Source of the DNA: Bacteroidetes bacterium GWF2_41_31
GTDB lineage: Bacteria > Bacteroidota > Bacteroidia > Bacteroidales > F082
NCBI GenBank assembly: GCA_001769215.1
Contig: MEOL01000030.1
Coordinates: 62,001 to 126,000 of the forward strand
DNA: 64,000 bases
Reading direction: 5' to 3'
A program made the position numbers and the translations under genes. The notes under the pieces were generated by a model. That model was given only the letters and a program-made list of their open reading frames with translations. It was not told the origin of the DNA and made no database searches. Numbering within the stretch: position 1 is the first letter of the stretch; the number at the start of each line of letters is the position of its first letter. Below are positions 25,374 through 33,955 of this stretch, piece after piece.

Positions 25374-27605
25374 ATGAAAAAAATGATCCTCATTTTACTG
25401 CTGATGACAGGCTTCGCGAGCATGGCCCAATCTCAGCTCACCATTATGGGAACCGTGATGGATAATACTCCACTCGGACAACCCATTCCCAACCAGGAAA
25501 TTACAATTGACGTATATGCCGGTGGGGCACTATTTGTTTCCAATGTGGTTTACTCTGATTCGGTCGGGTATTATGCTGATTTTATCCAATTGAATAACAA
25601 TCAGGGTCAAGTCATCATCTCTACTCAAGATTGTGACAGTACAATTCTGTCCTATAGCCAAAATTTCTTTGGGGACAGTCTTTTTGTTTATCACGATTTT
25701 GTTATATGTGGAAATTTTCCTCCGGGATGTGTGGCCGATTTTCGTTATGAGATACAGGAACCTCTGACGGTCAGTTTTTTGAACCTTTCGCAAGGAGGTG
25801 AGTCTTATTTCTGGGATTTTGGCGACGGACACCATTCAAATGAAGAAAATCCGGTGCATACTTACCAGGATGAAGGCTACTATAATATTTGCCTGACCCT
25901 CATGAGCAACGATTCATCTTGTTACAGCAAGTACTGTCAGACGGTAACTTTATCGGATGACACCCTCGGATGCCAGGCTAATTTTGCTTACTTCCCGGTG
26001 GGTGATTCAAATAATCCCATCCACGGCTCCCTGACGGTTCAATTTCTTGATATGAGTTTGGGTAATCCCTCACTCTGGTTTTGGCAATTTGGCGATGGAA
26101 CGGGTGCCTCGGATCCAAACCCGATCCACACTTTTGGTGGCCCGGGTATTTATCAGGTGTGTTTAACCATCCAAAGTGCAGATAGTAGTTGTACATCGAT
26201 TTTCTGCCAGGATGTAATTGTTCAGAATGATTCAGCTACCTGTGTTGCACAATTTGTTCACCATCCTGCTGACTCGGCTCAGGGTGACCTGAGTCTTCAA
26301 TTTATTGACCTGAGCTATGGAAACCCGGCTCATTGGTTGTGGGACTTTGGTGACGGGCATTCATCCACGGAGCAAAACCCGCTGCATACCTATGCAAGTG
26401 AAGGGGATTATTATGTTTGCCTGACGATTAATGGCCCTGACTGCCAGAGTGTCTGGTGTGAGAATGTATGGGTTGGAGCAGGATCTGATTGTTATAATTA
26501 TTTTTCCTATCAGGTATTGGATAATACGGTTGTCTTTTCAGGATTTCATTCTGCCAATATCCCGGCCAGCTATGTATGGGAATTTGGCGATGGCACATCG
26601 GCCATGGGCCAGGAGGTAACCCATTCTTATTCCGGTCCCGGTATGTATTATGTGTCGTTGACAACCTTTGACGACAATTTGTGCAGGGCTTTTTCATCTC
26701 AACTGGTTGTCGTGGGTGATACCATCGCCTACAACCAGGTATACGGGCAGGTTTTTGAAGGTGACTTTCCTCTCGAACAAGGTGTAGTCATGATTTTTAG
26801 CATCGATACCAGCCTCAATTACAATCCTTTTATTGATGTGACCCTGATTGATTCTTCAGGTGTGTATGTATTTCCTTATGTGCCCTCAGGTGAGTTTGTG
26901 ATTTATGCTTTGAATATGACTTACAACCAATATTTGCCCACCTATTATGGGGACGTAATTAACTGGGAGGACGCTGAGGTGTTAGTGCTGGGACAACCCA
27001 ACAATCCTTATGATATACATTTGGTAAGTGCCGTCACCACTTCAGTTGGCGGTAACGGTGTGATTAATGGACAAATATCAGATGAAGTGGTGAGAAGCTC
27101 AGGATTTTTAGATAAAATCAATATGCTGCTTTACAACGAGAGCAAAGAAAGCCTTGGGTTTGCCAATGTAACTTCCGATGGCGACTTTAACCTGGATAAC
27201 CTGGCTTATGGTGTGTATTATTTATATCCCGAGCTAACCGGTATAAGCGCAGAATTCATCAGGGTTGAGCTGACCAGCGAGCAGCCCACTGCCCAGGTCA
27301 ATATGACTTTTTCAGGGGGCAGCATCACCGGTATTGAAAATCAAAAGGAGCTGGTTTTTGCCGGAGAAATTTATCCCAACCCGGTTACCGATATTTTGAA
27401 AATCAATATAGAAGCTCTGGAAATGAGTGATGTCAGCCTTAAAATTATAGGCATCGATGGCCGGGTTTATCATGCTTCTAATATAAACCTCAATGGCACC
27501 AGTGAAACCATCCAAATTAATGTAAGTGATCTGCCCAAAGGAATGTTTATACTCCGGATCACCGACCATTACCAGGTGTTTTTGAACAGGAAATTCATGC
27601 GTTAG
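25374..27605 (+). CDS. Secreted PKD-repeat protein with T9SS sorting domain
   Basis: A 743-residue surface or secreted protein. A signal peptide (residues 1-19, ending MAQS) precedes an N-terminal beta domain (about 20-115). Four PKD domains follow (about 118-190, 198-285, 290-365 and 372-445), each with the core WDFGDG-type motif (WDFGDG, WQFGDG, WDFGDG, WEFGDG) and a paired Cys near each boundary. Two further beta-sandwich segments come next, and the last 80 residues are a type A T9SS sorting domain (EIYPNPVTDILKI to the basic RKFMR end). PKD domains mediate binding to polysaccharide or protein. It follows the sigma/barrel pair by 86 bases. Confidence 0.88.
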   Translation: MKKMILILLLMTGFASMAQSQLTIMGTVMDNTPLGQPIPNQEITIDVYAGGALFVSNVVYSDSVGYYADFIQLNNNQGQVIISTQDCDSTILSYSQNFFGDSLFVYHDFVICGNFPPGCVADFRYEIQEPLTVSFLNLSQGGESYFWDFGDGHHSNEENPVHTYQDEGYYNICLTLMSNDSSCYSKYCQTVTLSDDTLGCQANFAYFPVGDSNNPIHGSLTVQFLDMSLGNPSLWFWQFGDGTGASDPNPIHTFGGPGIYQVCLTIQSADSSCTSIFCQDVIVQNDSATCVAQFVHHPADSAQGDLSLQFIDLSYGNPAHWLWDFGDGHSSTEQNPLHTYASEGDYYVCLTINGPDCQSVWCENVWVGAGSDCYNYFSYQVLDNTVVFSGFHSANIPASYVWEFGDGTSAMGQEVTHSYSGPGMYYVSLTTFDDNLCRAFSSQLVVVGDTIAYNQVYGQVFEGDFPLEQGVVMIFSIDTSLNYNPFIDVTLIDSSGVYVFPYVPSGEFVIYALNMTYNQYLPTYYGDVINWEDAEVLVLGQPNNPYDIHLVSAVTTSVGGNGVINGQISDEVVRSSGFLDKINMLLYNESKESLGFANVTSDGDFNLDNLAYGVYYLYPELTGISAEFIRVELTSEQPTAQVNMTFSGGSITGIENQKELVFAGEIYPNPVTDILKINIEALEMSDVSLKIIGIDGRVYHASNINLNGTSETIQINVSDLPKGMFILRITDHYQVFLNRKFMR

Positions 27606-27635
27606 GTTTGGGATTATCGTGTACTGATTGAAAAG

Positions 27636-27664
27636 AAAAAAGCGGCTCAGGGGCCGCTTTTTTC
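27636..27664. terminator. Bidirectional intrinsic terminator
   Basis: AGCGGC (27641-27646) pairs with GCCGCT (27653-27658) around a six-base loop, with an A run on the left and a T run on the right, so both strands give a stem followed by U. It lies between the convergent PKD and SpoU genes. Confidence 0.9.
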
Positions 27665-27700
27665 TTAATCACATGTTTTTTTCATTCACCATTCAAAGCA

Positions 27701-28471
27701 TTATACGGCCAAACAATTCTTGCTTAGCTCATAACAGATAATAGCAGCAGCCATGGAGGCATTAAGTGATTCAGCTTTTCCGGATGATAGGGTTGGTCCG
27801 GGAGGGATGGTGATGCGGTGTGTAATATGAGGGAGTAAGGTGGTGCTGATGCCATGTGCTTCGCTTCCAATCAGGATGATTCCCGGCCCTGAATGGCGAA
27901 TTTCATGCAATGGTGTTCCTTCAAGAAGTGCCCCATAAACAGGCAGTTTAGCAGGCAGGCCAGATAAATAACTTGCCAGATGGGTGTATCGGACGCTTAC
28001 CCTGGCCAGCGAACCCATGCTGGCCTGCACTACTTTTGGACTGTATGCATCAGTGGTAGCCTGTGAACAGATCACCTGGCGAATGCCAAACCAATCGGCG
28101 GTGCGAATCATGGTGCCTAAATTGCCCGGATCTTTAATATCGTCCAACATTAAGGTAAGTGCCTCAGGTATTGTTGGAGTTGCCATGTGTTGTACAGGTA
28201 GTTGAAATAGTGCCAATACTTCTGATGGTGAGGTGAGTGAAGTGATTTTTTTCATTTCCGTCTCGTCGACTTCATGCGTCCGGATGTTGGCGATGTCTGA
28301 ACCATGGAGTTCAATCCAGGTGACGGAAGCAAAAATTTCTACCGCTTCCAAATCGCCATGCAAAAAGTCAAGCACATTGTTTGATCCTTCAACCCTAAAA
28401 AGCTGGTGTTGTTCACGATATTTCTTGTTTAACAAAGAGGTAATCAGTTTGGTTTTGGCTTTGCTCAGCAT
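27701..28471 (-). CDS. SpoU/TrmH-family RNA 2'-O-methyltransferase
   Basis: A 256-residue SPOUT methyltransferase with an N-terminal substrate-binding part (about 1-90, including KYREQHQLFRVEGSNNV). Motif 1 is DPGNLGTMIRTADWFG, motif 2 IGSEAHG, and motif 3 AESLNASMA, which form the knotted SAM site. The N-terminal part and length are like RlmB/TsnR relatives that methylate 23S rRNA, but the exact nucleotide cannot be told. It is transcribed in the direction away from the ribosomal protein genes, separated from rplI by a terminator-like hairpin. Confidence 0.88.
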   Translation of the reverse strand: MLSKAKTKLITSLLNKKYREQHQLFRVEGSNNVLDFLHGDLEAVEIFASVTWIELHGSDIANIRTHEVDETEMKKITSLTSPSEVLALFQLPVQHMATPTIPEALTLMLDDIKDPGNLGTMIRTADWFGIRQVICSQATTDAYSPKVVQASMGSLARVSVRYTHLASYLSGLPAKLPVYGALLEGTPLHEIRHSGPGIILIGSEAHGISTTLLPHITHRITIPPGPTLSSGKAESLNASMAAAIICYELSKNCLAV

Positions 28472-28490
28472 GGCTTCTTGTATAAAATGA

Positions 28491-28509
28491 GAAACCCTCT
28501 CAGGGTTTC
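28491..28509 (-). terminator. Hairpin after rplI
   Basis: GAAACCCT (28491-28498) pairs with AGGGTTTC (28502-28509) around a three-base loop, 35 bases after the rplI stop on the minus strand, followed by a moderately T-rich stretch. A second AGGGTTTC at 28515-28522 could compete for the same partner. Confidence 0.6.
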
Positions 28510-28543
28510 CTGAAAGGGTTTCAAATTTAGTAAAAAGTTTAGA

Positions 28544-28993
28544 TTATTCTGCAACCACGTTGAGTTTGATTTCAACCTGAACGCCTTTGTGCAATTTAAT
28601 CACAGCCGTGTATTCTCCCACTTCTTTGATGTGGTCGTCATCAAGCAGGATTTTTTTACGATCGATTTCGATGTTTTTGGCTTCTTTAATGGCATTGGCT
28701 ATGACAACAGAGTTTACCGAACCGAAAATCTTTCCATTTGCAGCAGCTTTGGTACCAATGGTGAGTTCCAATCCTTGAAGCAGTTCGGCGACCGAGCCCA
28801 CTTCCTTCAGGATTTTCTCTACTTTAAAAGCCTGTTGCTTTTTTAATTCGGCCAATACTTTTTTTCCTGATTTGTCAGCTAAAACTGCCAGTCCTTTGGG
28901 GATCAGATAGTTTCTTCCAAATCCATTTTTCACGATTAACAGGTCATTTTTATCACCTACACCGTTTACATCTTGTTTAAGAATTACTTCCAT
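28544..28993 (-). CDS. rplI: 50S ribosomal protein L9
   Basis: A 149-residue L9 with the N-terminal VNGVGDKNDLLIVKNGFGRNYLIPKGLA signature split by the central helix (AELKKQQAFKVEKILKEV) and the C-terminal rRNA-binding domain. The length is typical. A strong AAGGAGGG ribosome-binding site lies seven bases upstream, at 29001-29007, abutting the rpsR stop, which is unusual in this window where most genes have no clear Shine-Dalgarno. Last gene of the rpsF-rpsR-rplI operon. Confidence 0.97.
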   Translation of the reverse strand: MEVILKQDVNGVGDKNDLLIVKNGFGRNYLIPKGLAVLADKSGKKVLAELKKQQAFKVEKILKEVGSVAELLQGLELTIGTKAAANGKIFGSVNSVVIANAIKEAKNIEIDRKKILLDDDHIKEVGEYTAVIKLHKGVQVEIKLNVVAE

Positions 28994-29007
28994 TTCTTTT
29001 CCCTCCT

Positions 29008-29277
29008 TTATTTTAGTAAGTCAGCTACATAAGGCATTAGAGCCAGGTGACGGGCGCGCTTAACAGCCTGTGCCACTTTCTTTTGATATTTTGTTGAAGT
29101 ACCTGTTAAACGACGAGGTAACAATTTTCCCTGTTCGTTTACAAATTTGAGCAGGAAGTTAGCATCTTTATAGTCGATGTATTTGATGCGACTTTTTTTA
29201 AACCGGCAGTATTTTTTCTTTTTGGTGTCGACTGCAATCGGAGTTAAATATTTGATATCTGAATTAGGTTGTGCCAT
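29008..29277 (-). CDS. rpsR: 30S ribosomal protein S18
   Basis: An 89-residue S18 with [20 protein letters not shown] at residues 15-34, then [20 protein letters not shown], and the [13 protein letters not shown] helix. A single Cys is present, so it is the zinc-independent form. It sits between rpsF and rplI with 27- and 14-base gaps; no ssb or priB gene intervenes. Confidence 0.97.
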   Translation of the reverse strand: MAQPNSDIKYLTPIAVDTKKKKYCRFKKSRIKYIDYKDANFLLKFVNEQGKLLPRRLTGTSTKYQKKVAQAVKRARHLALMPYVADLLK

Positions 29278-29304
29278 TGTTCTTTAATTTAATTGATGAA
29301 TAAA

Positions 29305-29661
29305 TTATGCTTCCTTTTCGGCTACTGCCTCTGCGGCTTTGTTTCTCCGTTTTTTCTCGTTGTATGCGATGGCATGTTTGTCGAGTTTAACGGTCAGGAA
29401 GCGAAGAACACGTTCGTCGCGTTTCAGTTGAATCTCAATCTTGGCGATCAGATCACCAGGAGCCAGATATTCAAACAGGTTGTAAAATCCGGTGGATTTT
29501 TTTTGGATGGGATATACGAGTTTGCGTAATCCCCAGTTTTCACGGTGCACAATCTCGGCACCATGGTCGATGAGAAAAGTCTCATACTTTTTTACCGCTT
29601 CCTTCATCTGATCTTCAGACAAAACGGGAGTTAAAATGAAAACGGTTTCGTACTGGTTCAT
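29305..29661 (-). CDS. rpsF: 30S ribosomal protein S6
   Basis: A 118-residue S6, which pairs with S18 in the small subunit platform. The [18 protein letters not shown] start, [21 protein letters not shown] centre and [16 protein letters not shown] are characteristic. The tail is a short charged helix rich in Ala and Glu. First gene of the operon with a well-formed promoter at 29713-29742. Confidence 0.97.
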   Translation of the reverse strand: MNQYETVFILTPVLSEDQMKEAVKKYETFLIDHGAEIVHRENWGLRKLVYPIQKKSTGFYNLFEYLAPGDLIAKIEIQLKRDERVLRFLTVKLDKHAIAYNEKKRRNKAAEAVAEKEA

Positions 29662-29712
29662 AATAAAATAGTTAGTTAATTAATTGATAATTAATACATA
29701 AAAATTGGAGTG

Positions 29713-29742
29713 CAAAAGTACAAAAATCTTTGATATTTCAAA
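29713..29742 (-). promoter_or_regulatory. Promoter of the rpsF-rpsR-rplI operon
   Basis: On the minus strand, TTTG (29739-29742) is followed after 18 bases by TACTTTTG (29713-29720). Both boxes and the spacing match the Bacteroidota consensus, making this the clearest promoter in the window. The leader to the rpsF ATG is about 45 bases. Confidence 0.75.
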
Positions 29743-30051
29743 ACGTTGCTAACATTTTATTTTTTAATTGAAAGGCTTGGTGGGCTAAGCCCCTTTGGAT
29801 TTCCAATTTGAATAATGCTCATATGGTTTTGCTTTTTGAAAAAAGATAGTTCTTTAAGGTTTTATCTTCTGTCTGTTTTTAGTCTAGGAGGTATCTTTTT
29901 CTGAAAAAATGATGGGTAATGGGTAGGAGATGTTTGTGGCGGACTTAAAAAGACAAAACTTTCTGTTCACAGAGATTTATATTTGGAGCTATAATGTTCA
30001 TATTCAGACATAACACAGTACAAAGTATTATGTATTTTTATACAAAGTGCT
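29743..30051. other. AT-rich non-coding stretch at the edge of the accessory patch
   Basis: About 310 bases between the rpsF promoter and the end of the DUF285 gene. No ORF, tRNA or clear terminator was seen. Two direct copies of TACAAAGT occur near 30010 and 30040. Confidence 0.45.
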
Positions 30052-31386
30052 TTAATGCTTTATTAACTTTTCAATGTATCTTTTTTGATTGGTTACAACC
30101 TCTATAATATAAACCCCTGATGATAATGTTGATAGAACAATCTCTCCACTTGAGCTTGTTGTTTTAAACACTCGTTGACTATATTGATTGTAAATATTAA
30201 TTTCTTTTAATTTTTCAGATTTAAAATCTACTGTTATTGCATATGCTGTAGGATTTGGGTAGAACAGAAAATCACTTACTTCTGTATTATTTAATCCAAC
30301 AAAACATTCATCTCCCCAATGTGGTTGGTATTCGGGAGTTAAAGGACAATTATAAGAGAAATAACTAGGTTCATTAGGAATTTGTTCAACACACCACTCC
30401 GAAATATCTTGATTAAAATTAGAAGCACCACTGAACATTTGTTCCATATCGGAAACACTACTCACATCCCAACCACCAATATCCTGATTAAAATTGCCAG
30501 CATAATCAAACATTCCAATCATATCTGTGACATTGTTTACATCCCAACTGCCTATGTTCTGATTGAAGTTAGAAGCACCATAGAACATGAGTCCCATATC
30601 GGAAACACGACTCACATCCCAACTGCCAATATCCTGATTAAAATTGCTAGCATAAACAAACATTCCATTCATATCAGTAACACTATTTACATTCCAATTA
30701 CCAATATCCTGATTAAAAGACCATGAATTACTAAACATATGACCCATATCTGTGACATTGCTTACATCCCAACTGCCTAGGTTCTGATTGAATTCTGTTG
30801 TACCCCCAAACATATGGTCCATATTAGTAACATTGCTTACATCCCAATTTCCAATGTCTTGATTAAAATATCGGGCAGAATCTAACATATACGACATATC
30901 TGTAACCTTACTTACATCCCAGCCACCAATATCCTGGTTAAAATCATACGCAGCGAAAAACATATCACTCATATCTGTAACACTGCTCACATCCCAGTTT
31001 CCAATATCCCGATTGAACGACATTGCGAAGTTAAACATGCCAGACATATCAGTAACCTTACTGACATCCCAACTACTTATGTCCTGATTAAAATTCCTAA
31101 GAAAATAAAACATCTGTTTCATATTAGTTACATTTTTAACATCCCATGCTGATAAGTCACCATTAAAGTTAAAGTAATAATAAAATGCACTATCCATTAT
31201 CGTTACCGTACTTACATCCCAATCTGGCATGGCACCGTATTCGGAATTATAGCATAATCCATCCACAGGATTGGTGCTTAAACAGGTGCCAACTGCCTGA
31301 TAAAAATTATCATCAGTTAAGGGTGTTTGGGAAATACCAAGAAATGATATTAACAATGCGTATAAAATTAGTAAGGTTTTACTCAT
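30052..31386 (-). CDS. DUF285/BspA-like repeat surface protein with T9SS sorting domain
   Basis: A 444-residue exported protein. The signal peptide (residues 1-20) ends near ISQ. From W56 to about residue 335 run twelve 25-residue units of the DUF285 type, with consensus FNQDIGxWDVSxVTDMxxMF. The last about 75 residues are a T9SS type A sorting domain ([16 protein letters not shown] to EKLIKH). DUF285 repeats occur in bacterial surface proteins and in Mycoplasma, and BspA-type proteins bind host or matrix proteins, but no ligand is shown here. The gene is more AT-rich than its neighbours (19 and 20 G+C in two 60-base samples), suggesting recent arrival. Confidence 0.85.
   Translation of the reverse strand: MSKTLLILYALLISFLGISQTPLTDDNFYQAVGTCLSTNPVDGLCYNSEYGAMPDWDVSTVTIMDSAFYYYFNFNGDLSAWDVKNVTNMKQMFYFLRNFNQDISSWDVSKVTDMSGMFNFAMSFNRDIGNWDVSSVTDMSDMFFAAYDFNQDIGGWDVSKVTDMSYMLDSARYFNQDIGNWDVSNVTNMDHMFGGTTEFNQNLGSWDVSNVTDMGHMFSNSWSFNQDIGNWNVNSVTDMNGMFVYASNFNQDIGSWDVSRVSDMGLMFYGASNFNQNIGSWDVNNVTDMIGMFDYAGNFNQDIGGWDVSSVSDMEQMFSGASNFNQDISEWCVEQIPNEPSYFSYNCPLTPEYQPHWGDECFVGLNNTEVSDFLFYPNPTAYAITVDFKSEKLKEINIYNQYSQRVFKTTSSSGEIVLSTLSSGVYIIEVVTNQKRYIEKLIKH
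30394..31221 (-). repeat. Twelve tandem 75-base coding repeats
   Basis: The DUF285 units repeat with exact 75-base period and include near-identical words such as ACATCCCA and GATTAAAATT on the plus strand. Frame is kept in every unit. Such arrays can gain or lose units by slippage or recombination. Confidence 0.8.
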
Positions 31387-31793
31387 AAAATTATGGTTTA
31401 TATTTATTTAGGGTTTTCTTTTTTCTTGCATTATGCATAACCTAATCCCAATCCATACCATACCGAATATCTTCTTATTCCTCACACTCTGGTTTCCGCT
31501 ACTAATTTTCATAAACAACATCCTCTTTATTTTTATTCGTTTAAAGCTATTCCGGCTGTATTCGTTATAGCAGTGGTGATGTGATTCAGTTCCAAAGGTA
31601 TCAAAATTATTTACCCAACCCATTATCGGGAGATTTTTTGCTTTGTGTCAGCAGGTTTTTGTGGTGATTTGAGCTGTTTTAAGCTTCCATTGGTTTGAAA
31701 AACATACTGTAAAAACGGCACTCGTCACAGACCATCACCAGGCGGGTCGGTTAATTAAGGGATCGCTTTGTCGGGTTGTTGGCATTTCATTGT
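31387..31793 (-). other. Non-coding stretch with candidate promoter for the DUF285 gene
   Basis: About 400 bases without a convincing gene. TACCTTTG on the minus strand at 31593-31600 matches the -7 consensus and would give a leader of about 205 bases before the DUF285 ATG. A 71-codon minus-strand ORF (31408-31623) overlaps it but looks random. Confidence 0.4.
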
Positions 31794-32642
31794 TTATTCG
31801 TCGAGATTCTTCGTTTCTTTTTTTTCGGTGATTCCTAATTCCTTAGCATTCAAAGATGATATTACCTTTTTTCCTGATTTTTCTTCTATTTCTTTGCGTG
31901 CATTCCCGGCAACTGTTCCTCCTTGATTGGCAATAATTTTATTCTCAATAAATGTTTTCGGTTTCCTTTCACCGGAGATTTCTTTTGTCGTGGCTTCAGC
32001 GAGCATATTAAGGACTAATTCTAAGTTAGTCATATTATCTCTCAAGTTCTCTTTCTTAAGACTTTTGAATTTCTTGTATTCTTTGGTTGTAAAGCCTGCC
32101 CAGGCTTTTGTTATTTCATCAGTAAGAATTGCATATTCTGAATCTTTCTTTACTCCCCGCGATTCCCATTCATCGGTCAGTTCTTTTCTAACTTCAATAC
32201 TTTTTAAGCGCTGGTTAATCCAGTTCTTAGAGTAGCCTTTCTTTAAATAAATTTCCATTGCTCGATCAAAAGCTAATTCGGGGTCTTCTGTTTCTTCAAT
32301 TCTTTCGTATCCAACCTTAGCCAACCATACCTTAAATGGTTCTGCATTAGGGGAAGGAATGGACTGAATTAATCGCAATAACTGTTCGGTGTCAGCAATA
32401 TCTGTCATTCTCATTTTTCCATCGGCAGCCATCATTTTCAACCCGTGACAATTCGTCACGGTTTCATTTCCTTCTTTTTTAAGCCTTTCCTTTAATTTTC
32501 GCCAATATGCATTTGGATTGACACTATTGGTCAGTAAACCAATGACATCAACAATAGAGAAATACCACTTTTCAATGTCATTGTTCCAATGAACTCGTAC
32601 GCGCTGGTCTTGAAATAGTTTTATTGCGTTTTCTTTTGTCAT
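31794..32642 (-). CDS. Bro-N domain protein (phage-antirepressor-like)
   Basis: A 282-residue cytoplasmic protein. The N-terminal about 110 residues (WYFSIVDVIGLLTNSVNPNAYWRKLKERL, then AADGKMRMTDIADTEQLLRLI) fit the Bro-N domain of phage antirepressors and baculovirus BRO proteins. The C-terminal half is helical and basic, with SYSKNWINQRLKSIEVRKELTDEW-like and NARKEIEEKSGKKV segments seen in chromosomal relatives. No integrase, repressor or structural phage gene adjoins it, so it is an orphan. It may act as a DNA-binding regulator or be a mobile remnant. AT-rich like the neighbouring DUF285 gene (21 G+C in a 60-base sample). Confidence 0.75.
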   Translation of the reverse strand: MTKENAIKLFQDQRVRVHWNNDIEKWYFSIVDVIGLLTNSVNPNAYWRKLKERLKKEGNETVTNCHGLKMMAADGKMRMTDIADTEQLLRLIQSIPSPNAEPFKVWLAKVGYERIEETEDPELAFDRAMEIYLKKGYSKNWINQRLKSIEVRKELTDEWESRGVKKDSEYAILTDEITKAWAGFTTKEYKKFKSLKKENLRDNMTNLELVLNMLAEATTKEISGERKPKTFIENKIIANQGGTVAGNARKEIEEKSGKKVISSLNAKELGITEKKETKNLDE

Positions 32643-32728
32643 AATTATAATTCGTAATTACCAACTTCAAAGATAACTTTTCTTTTTCTGTTCAAGTTTT
32701 TGTTGGTAACGGATAAAAATCATGACAA

Positions 32729-33880
32729 TCAGCGTTCTATCCCTAAAATGGTCTCACAAATAAACTCCGCCGCCTTCCCATCACCAAACAAAGGCAGAAA
32801 TTTCAGCCCATTCTCGGTGCTGTGGAAATGGTAGTAAGCACTCAGAATTTTTTCCTTGTCCGCATTGGTCACAATAGCAGCCTGTTCCTGCACTATTTCA
32901 ACCCATTCGGTTTCATAACGCAGTATTATTCCGGGTTTCTGAAAAAAGTAAGCTTCCTTTTGCACACCACCCGAATCGGTGATCACAAGTTTGCAATTAC
33001 TTTCCAACTGAATCATGTCCAGAAATGAAACCGGAGGTAAAATTTTAATGGTCGGAGTGCTTTGAAGCTTCTGGTACAAATCACTTCCAAGGTTTTGTTC
33101 CAGCAATTGCGAGGTCCTGGGATGCAATGGCAAAACAATGGTTTCCTGATACGTTTCGGCAATTTCTATCAAAGCAGCAAAGATGGCCTGCAGTCGCTCA
33201 GGCAGGTCAGTATTGTTGTCGCGGTGAATGGTTCCCAGGATAAATTGGCCATCGGCCAGCCCATTCTTTTCAAGAATATCACTTTTCGATTTCGCCAGCT
33301 CTTTAAAAAAAAGGCTGTTGTCGTACATGACATCACCACAATGGAAAATTCCCTGGTGGTCAGGATGAAAAGGTGCCTTGTGGTCAGGATTAAAACCTTC
33401 ACGAACCAGGTTGTCGTAGCCTGTCCGGGTAGGCGAAAACAGCAGGGTGGAAGCATGGTCGCAGAGGATGCGGTTGATTTCTTCCGGCATCCGTTTGTTA
33501 AAGGACCGCAGACCCGCCTCGATGTGAACAATAGGAATGTGGATTTTTGACGCGGCGATGGCTCCTGCCAGGGTGGAGTTGGTGTCGCCATAGAGAACCA
33601 GATAATCGGGTTTTTCATTGAGGAGGATGTCCTCTAATCCTTCGATGATGCGGGCGGTCTGGATTCCATGCGAAGCACTCCCCACCTGCAGGTTGTAGGC
33701 AGGCTGCGGGATTCCTAATTCGTCAATAAAAACTTTCGACATGTTGGTGTCGTAGTGTTGCCCGGTGTGAACAATGATTTCCGTAATCTGATCGCTATAA
33801 AGGTTGGCAATGGCTCTGCTGAGCGCTGCCGCTTTGATAATCTGTGGTCTGGCACCTATGACGGTTACTATTTTTTTCAT
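32729..33880 (-). CDS. wecB: UDP-N-acetylglucosamine 2-epimerase (non-hydrolysing)
   Basis: A 383-residue enzyme that interconverts UDP-GlcNAc and UDP-ManNAc to supply ManNAc-derived sugars for surface polysaccharide. The N-terminus VIGARPQIIKAAAL, GDTNSTLAGA, HIEAGLRSFNKRMPEEINR, the GTIHR segment and TDSGGVQKEA are all present. G+C is markedly higher than in the adjacent Bro-N gene (34 in a 60-base sample). No other polysaccharide genes are next to it; the nearest sugar-transfer genes are at 3.5 and 53 kb. Confidence 0.93.
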   Translation of the reverse strand: MKKIVTVIGARPQIIKAAALSRAIANLYSDQITEIIVHTGQHYDTNMSKVFIDELGIPQPAYNLQVGSASHGIQTARIIEGLEDILLNEKPDYLVLYGDTNSTLAGAIAASKIHIPIVHIEAGLRSFNKRMPEEINRILCDHASTLLFSPTRTGYDNLVREGFNPDHKAPFHPDHQGIFHCGDVMYDNSLFFKELAKSKSDILEKNGLADGQFILGTIHRDNNTDLPERLQAIFAALIEIAETYQETIVLPLHPRTSQLLEQNLGSDLYQKLQSTPTIKILPPVSFLDMIQLESNCKLVITDSGGVQKEAYFFQKPGIILRYETEWVEIVQEQAAIVTNADKEKILSAYYHFHSTENGLKFLPLFGDGKAAEFICETILGIER

Positions 33881-33955
33881 GTAGGGGAGTGTGTTTTTGA
33901 TAACAATGGGCTTGTATTTTTAATTAGAGAAAGAACATAACAAAAGATCATTCCA

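Noticed and set aside
29278-29304. Missing ssb or priB gene in the rpsF-rpsR-rplI operon
   Set aside because: The 27-base gap has no room for one; this arrangement is normal for Bacteroidota.
30394-31221. Regular 75-base repeats as a possible CRISPR array
   Set aside because: The period is one coding unit without distinct spacers, the frame is open throughout, and no cas gene is near.
31408-31623. 71-codon minus-strand ORF upstream of the DUF285 gene
   Set aside because: No recognisable family, odd composition, overlaps a good -7 promoter element, and no ribosome-binding signal; treated as non-coding.
33062-33618. Long ORFs on both strands inside wecB
   Set aside because: They lie wholly within a gene with strong family motifs and a G+C-rich composition that suppresses stop codons; typical shadow frames.
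31387-33955. Prophage or integrative element around the Bro-N gene
   Set aside because: No integrase, terminase, capsid or repressor genes and no tRNA or attachment repeats were seen.
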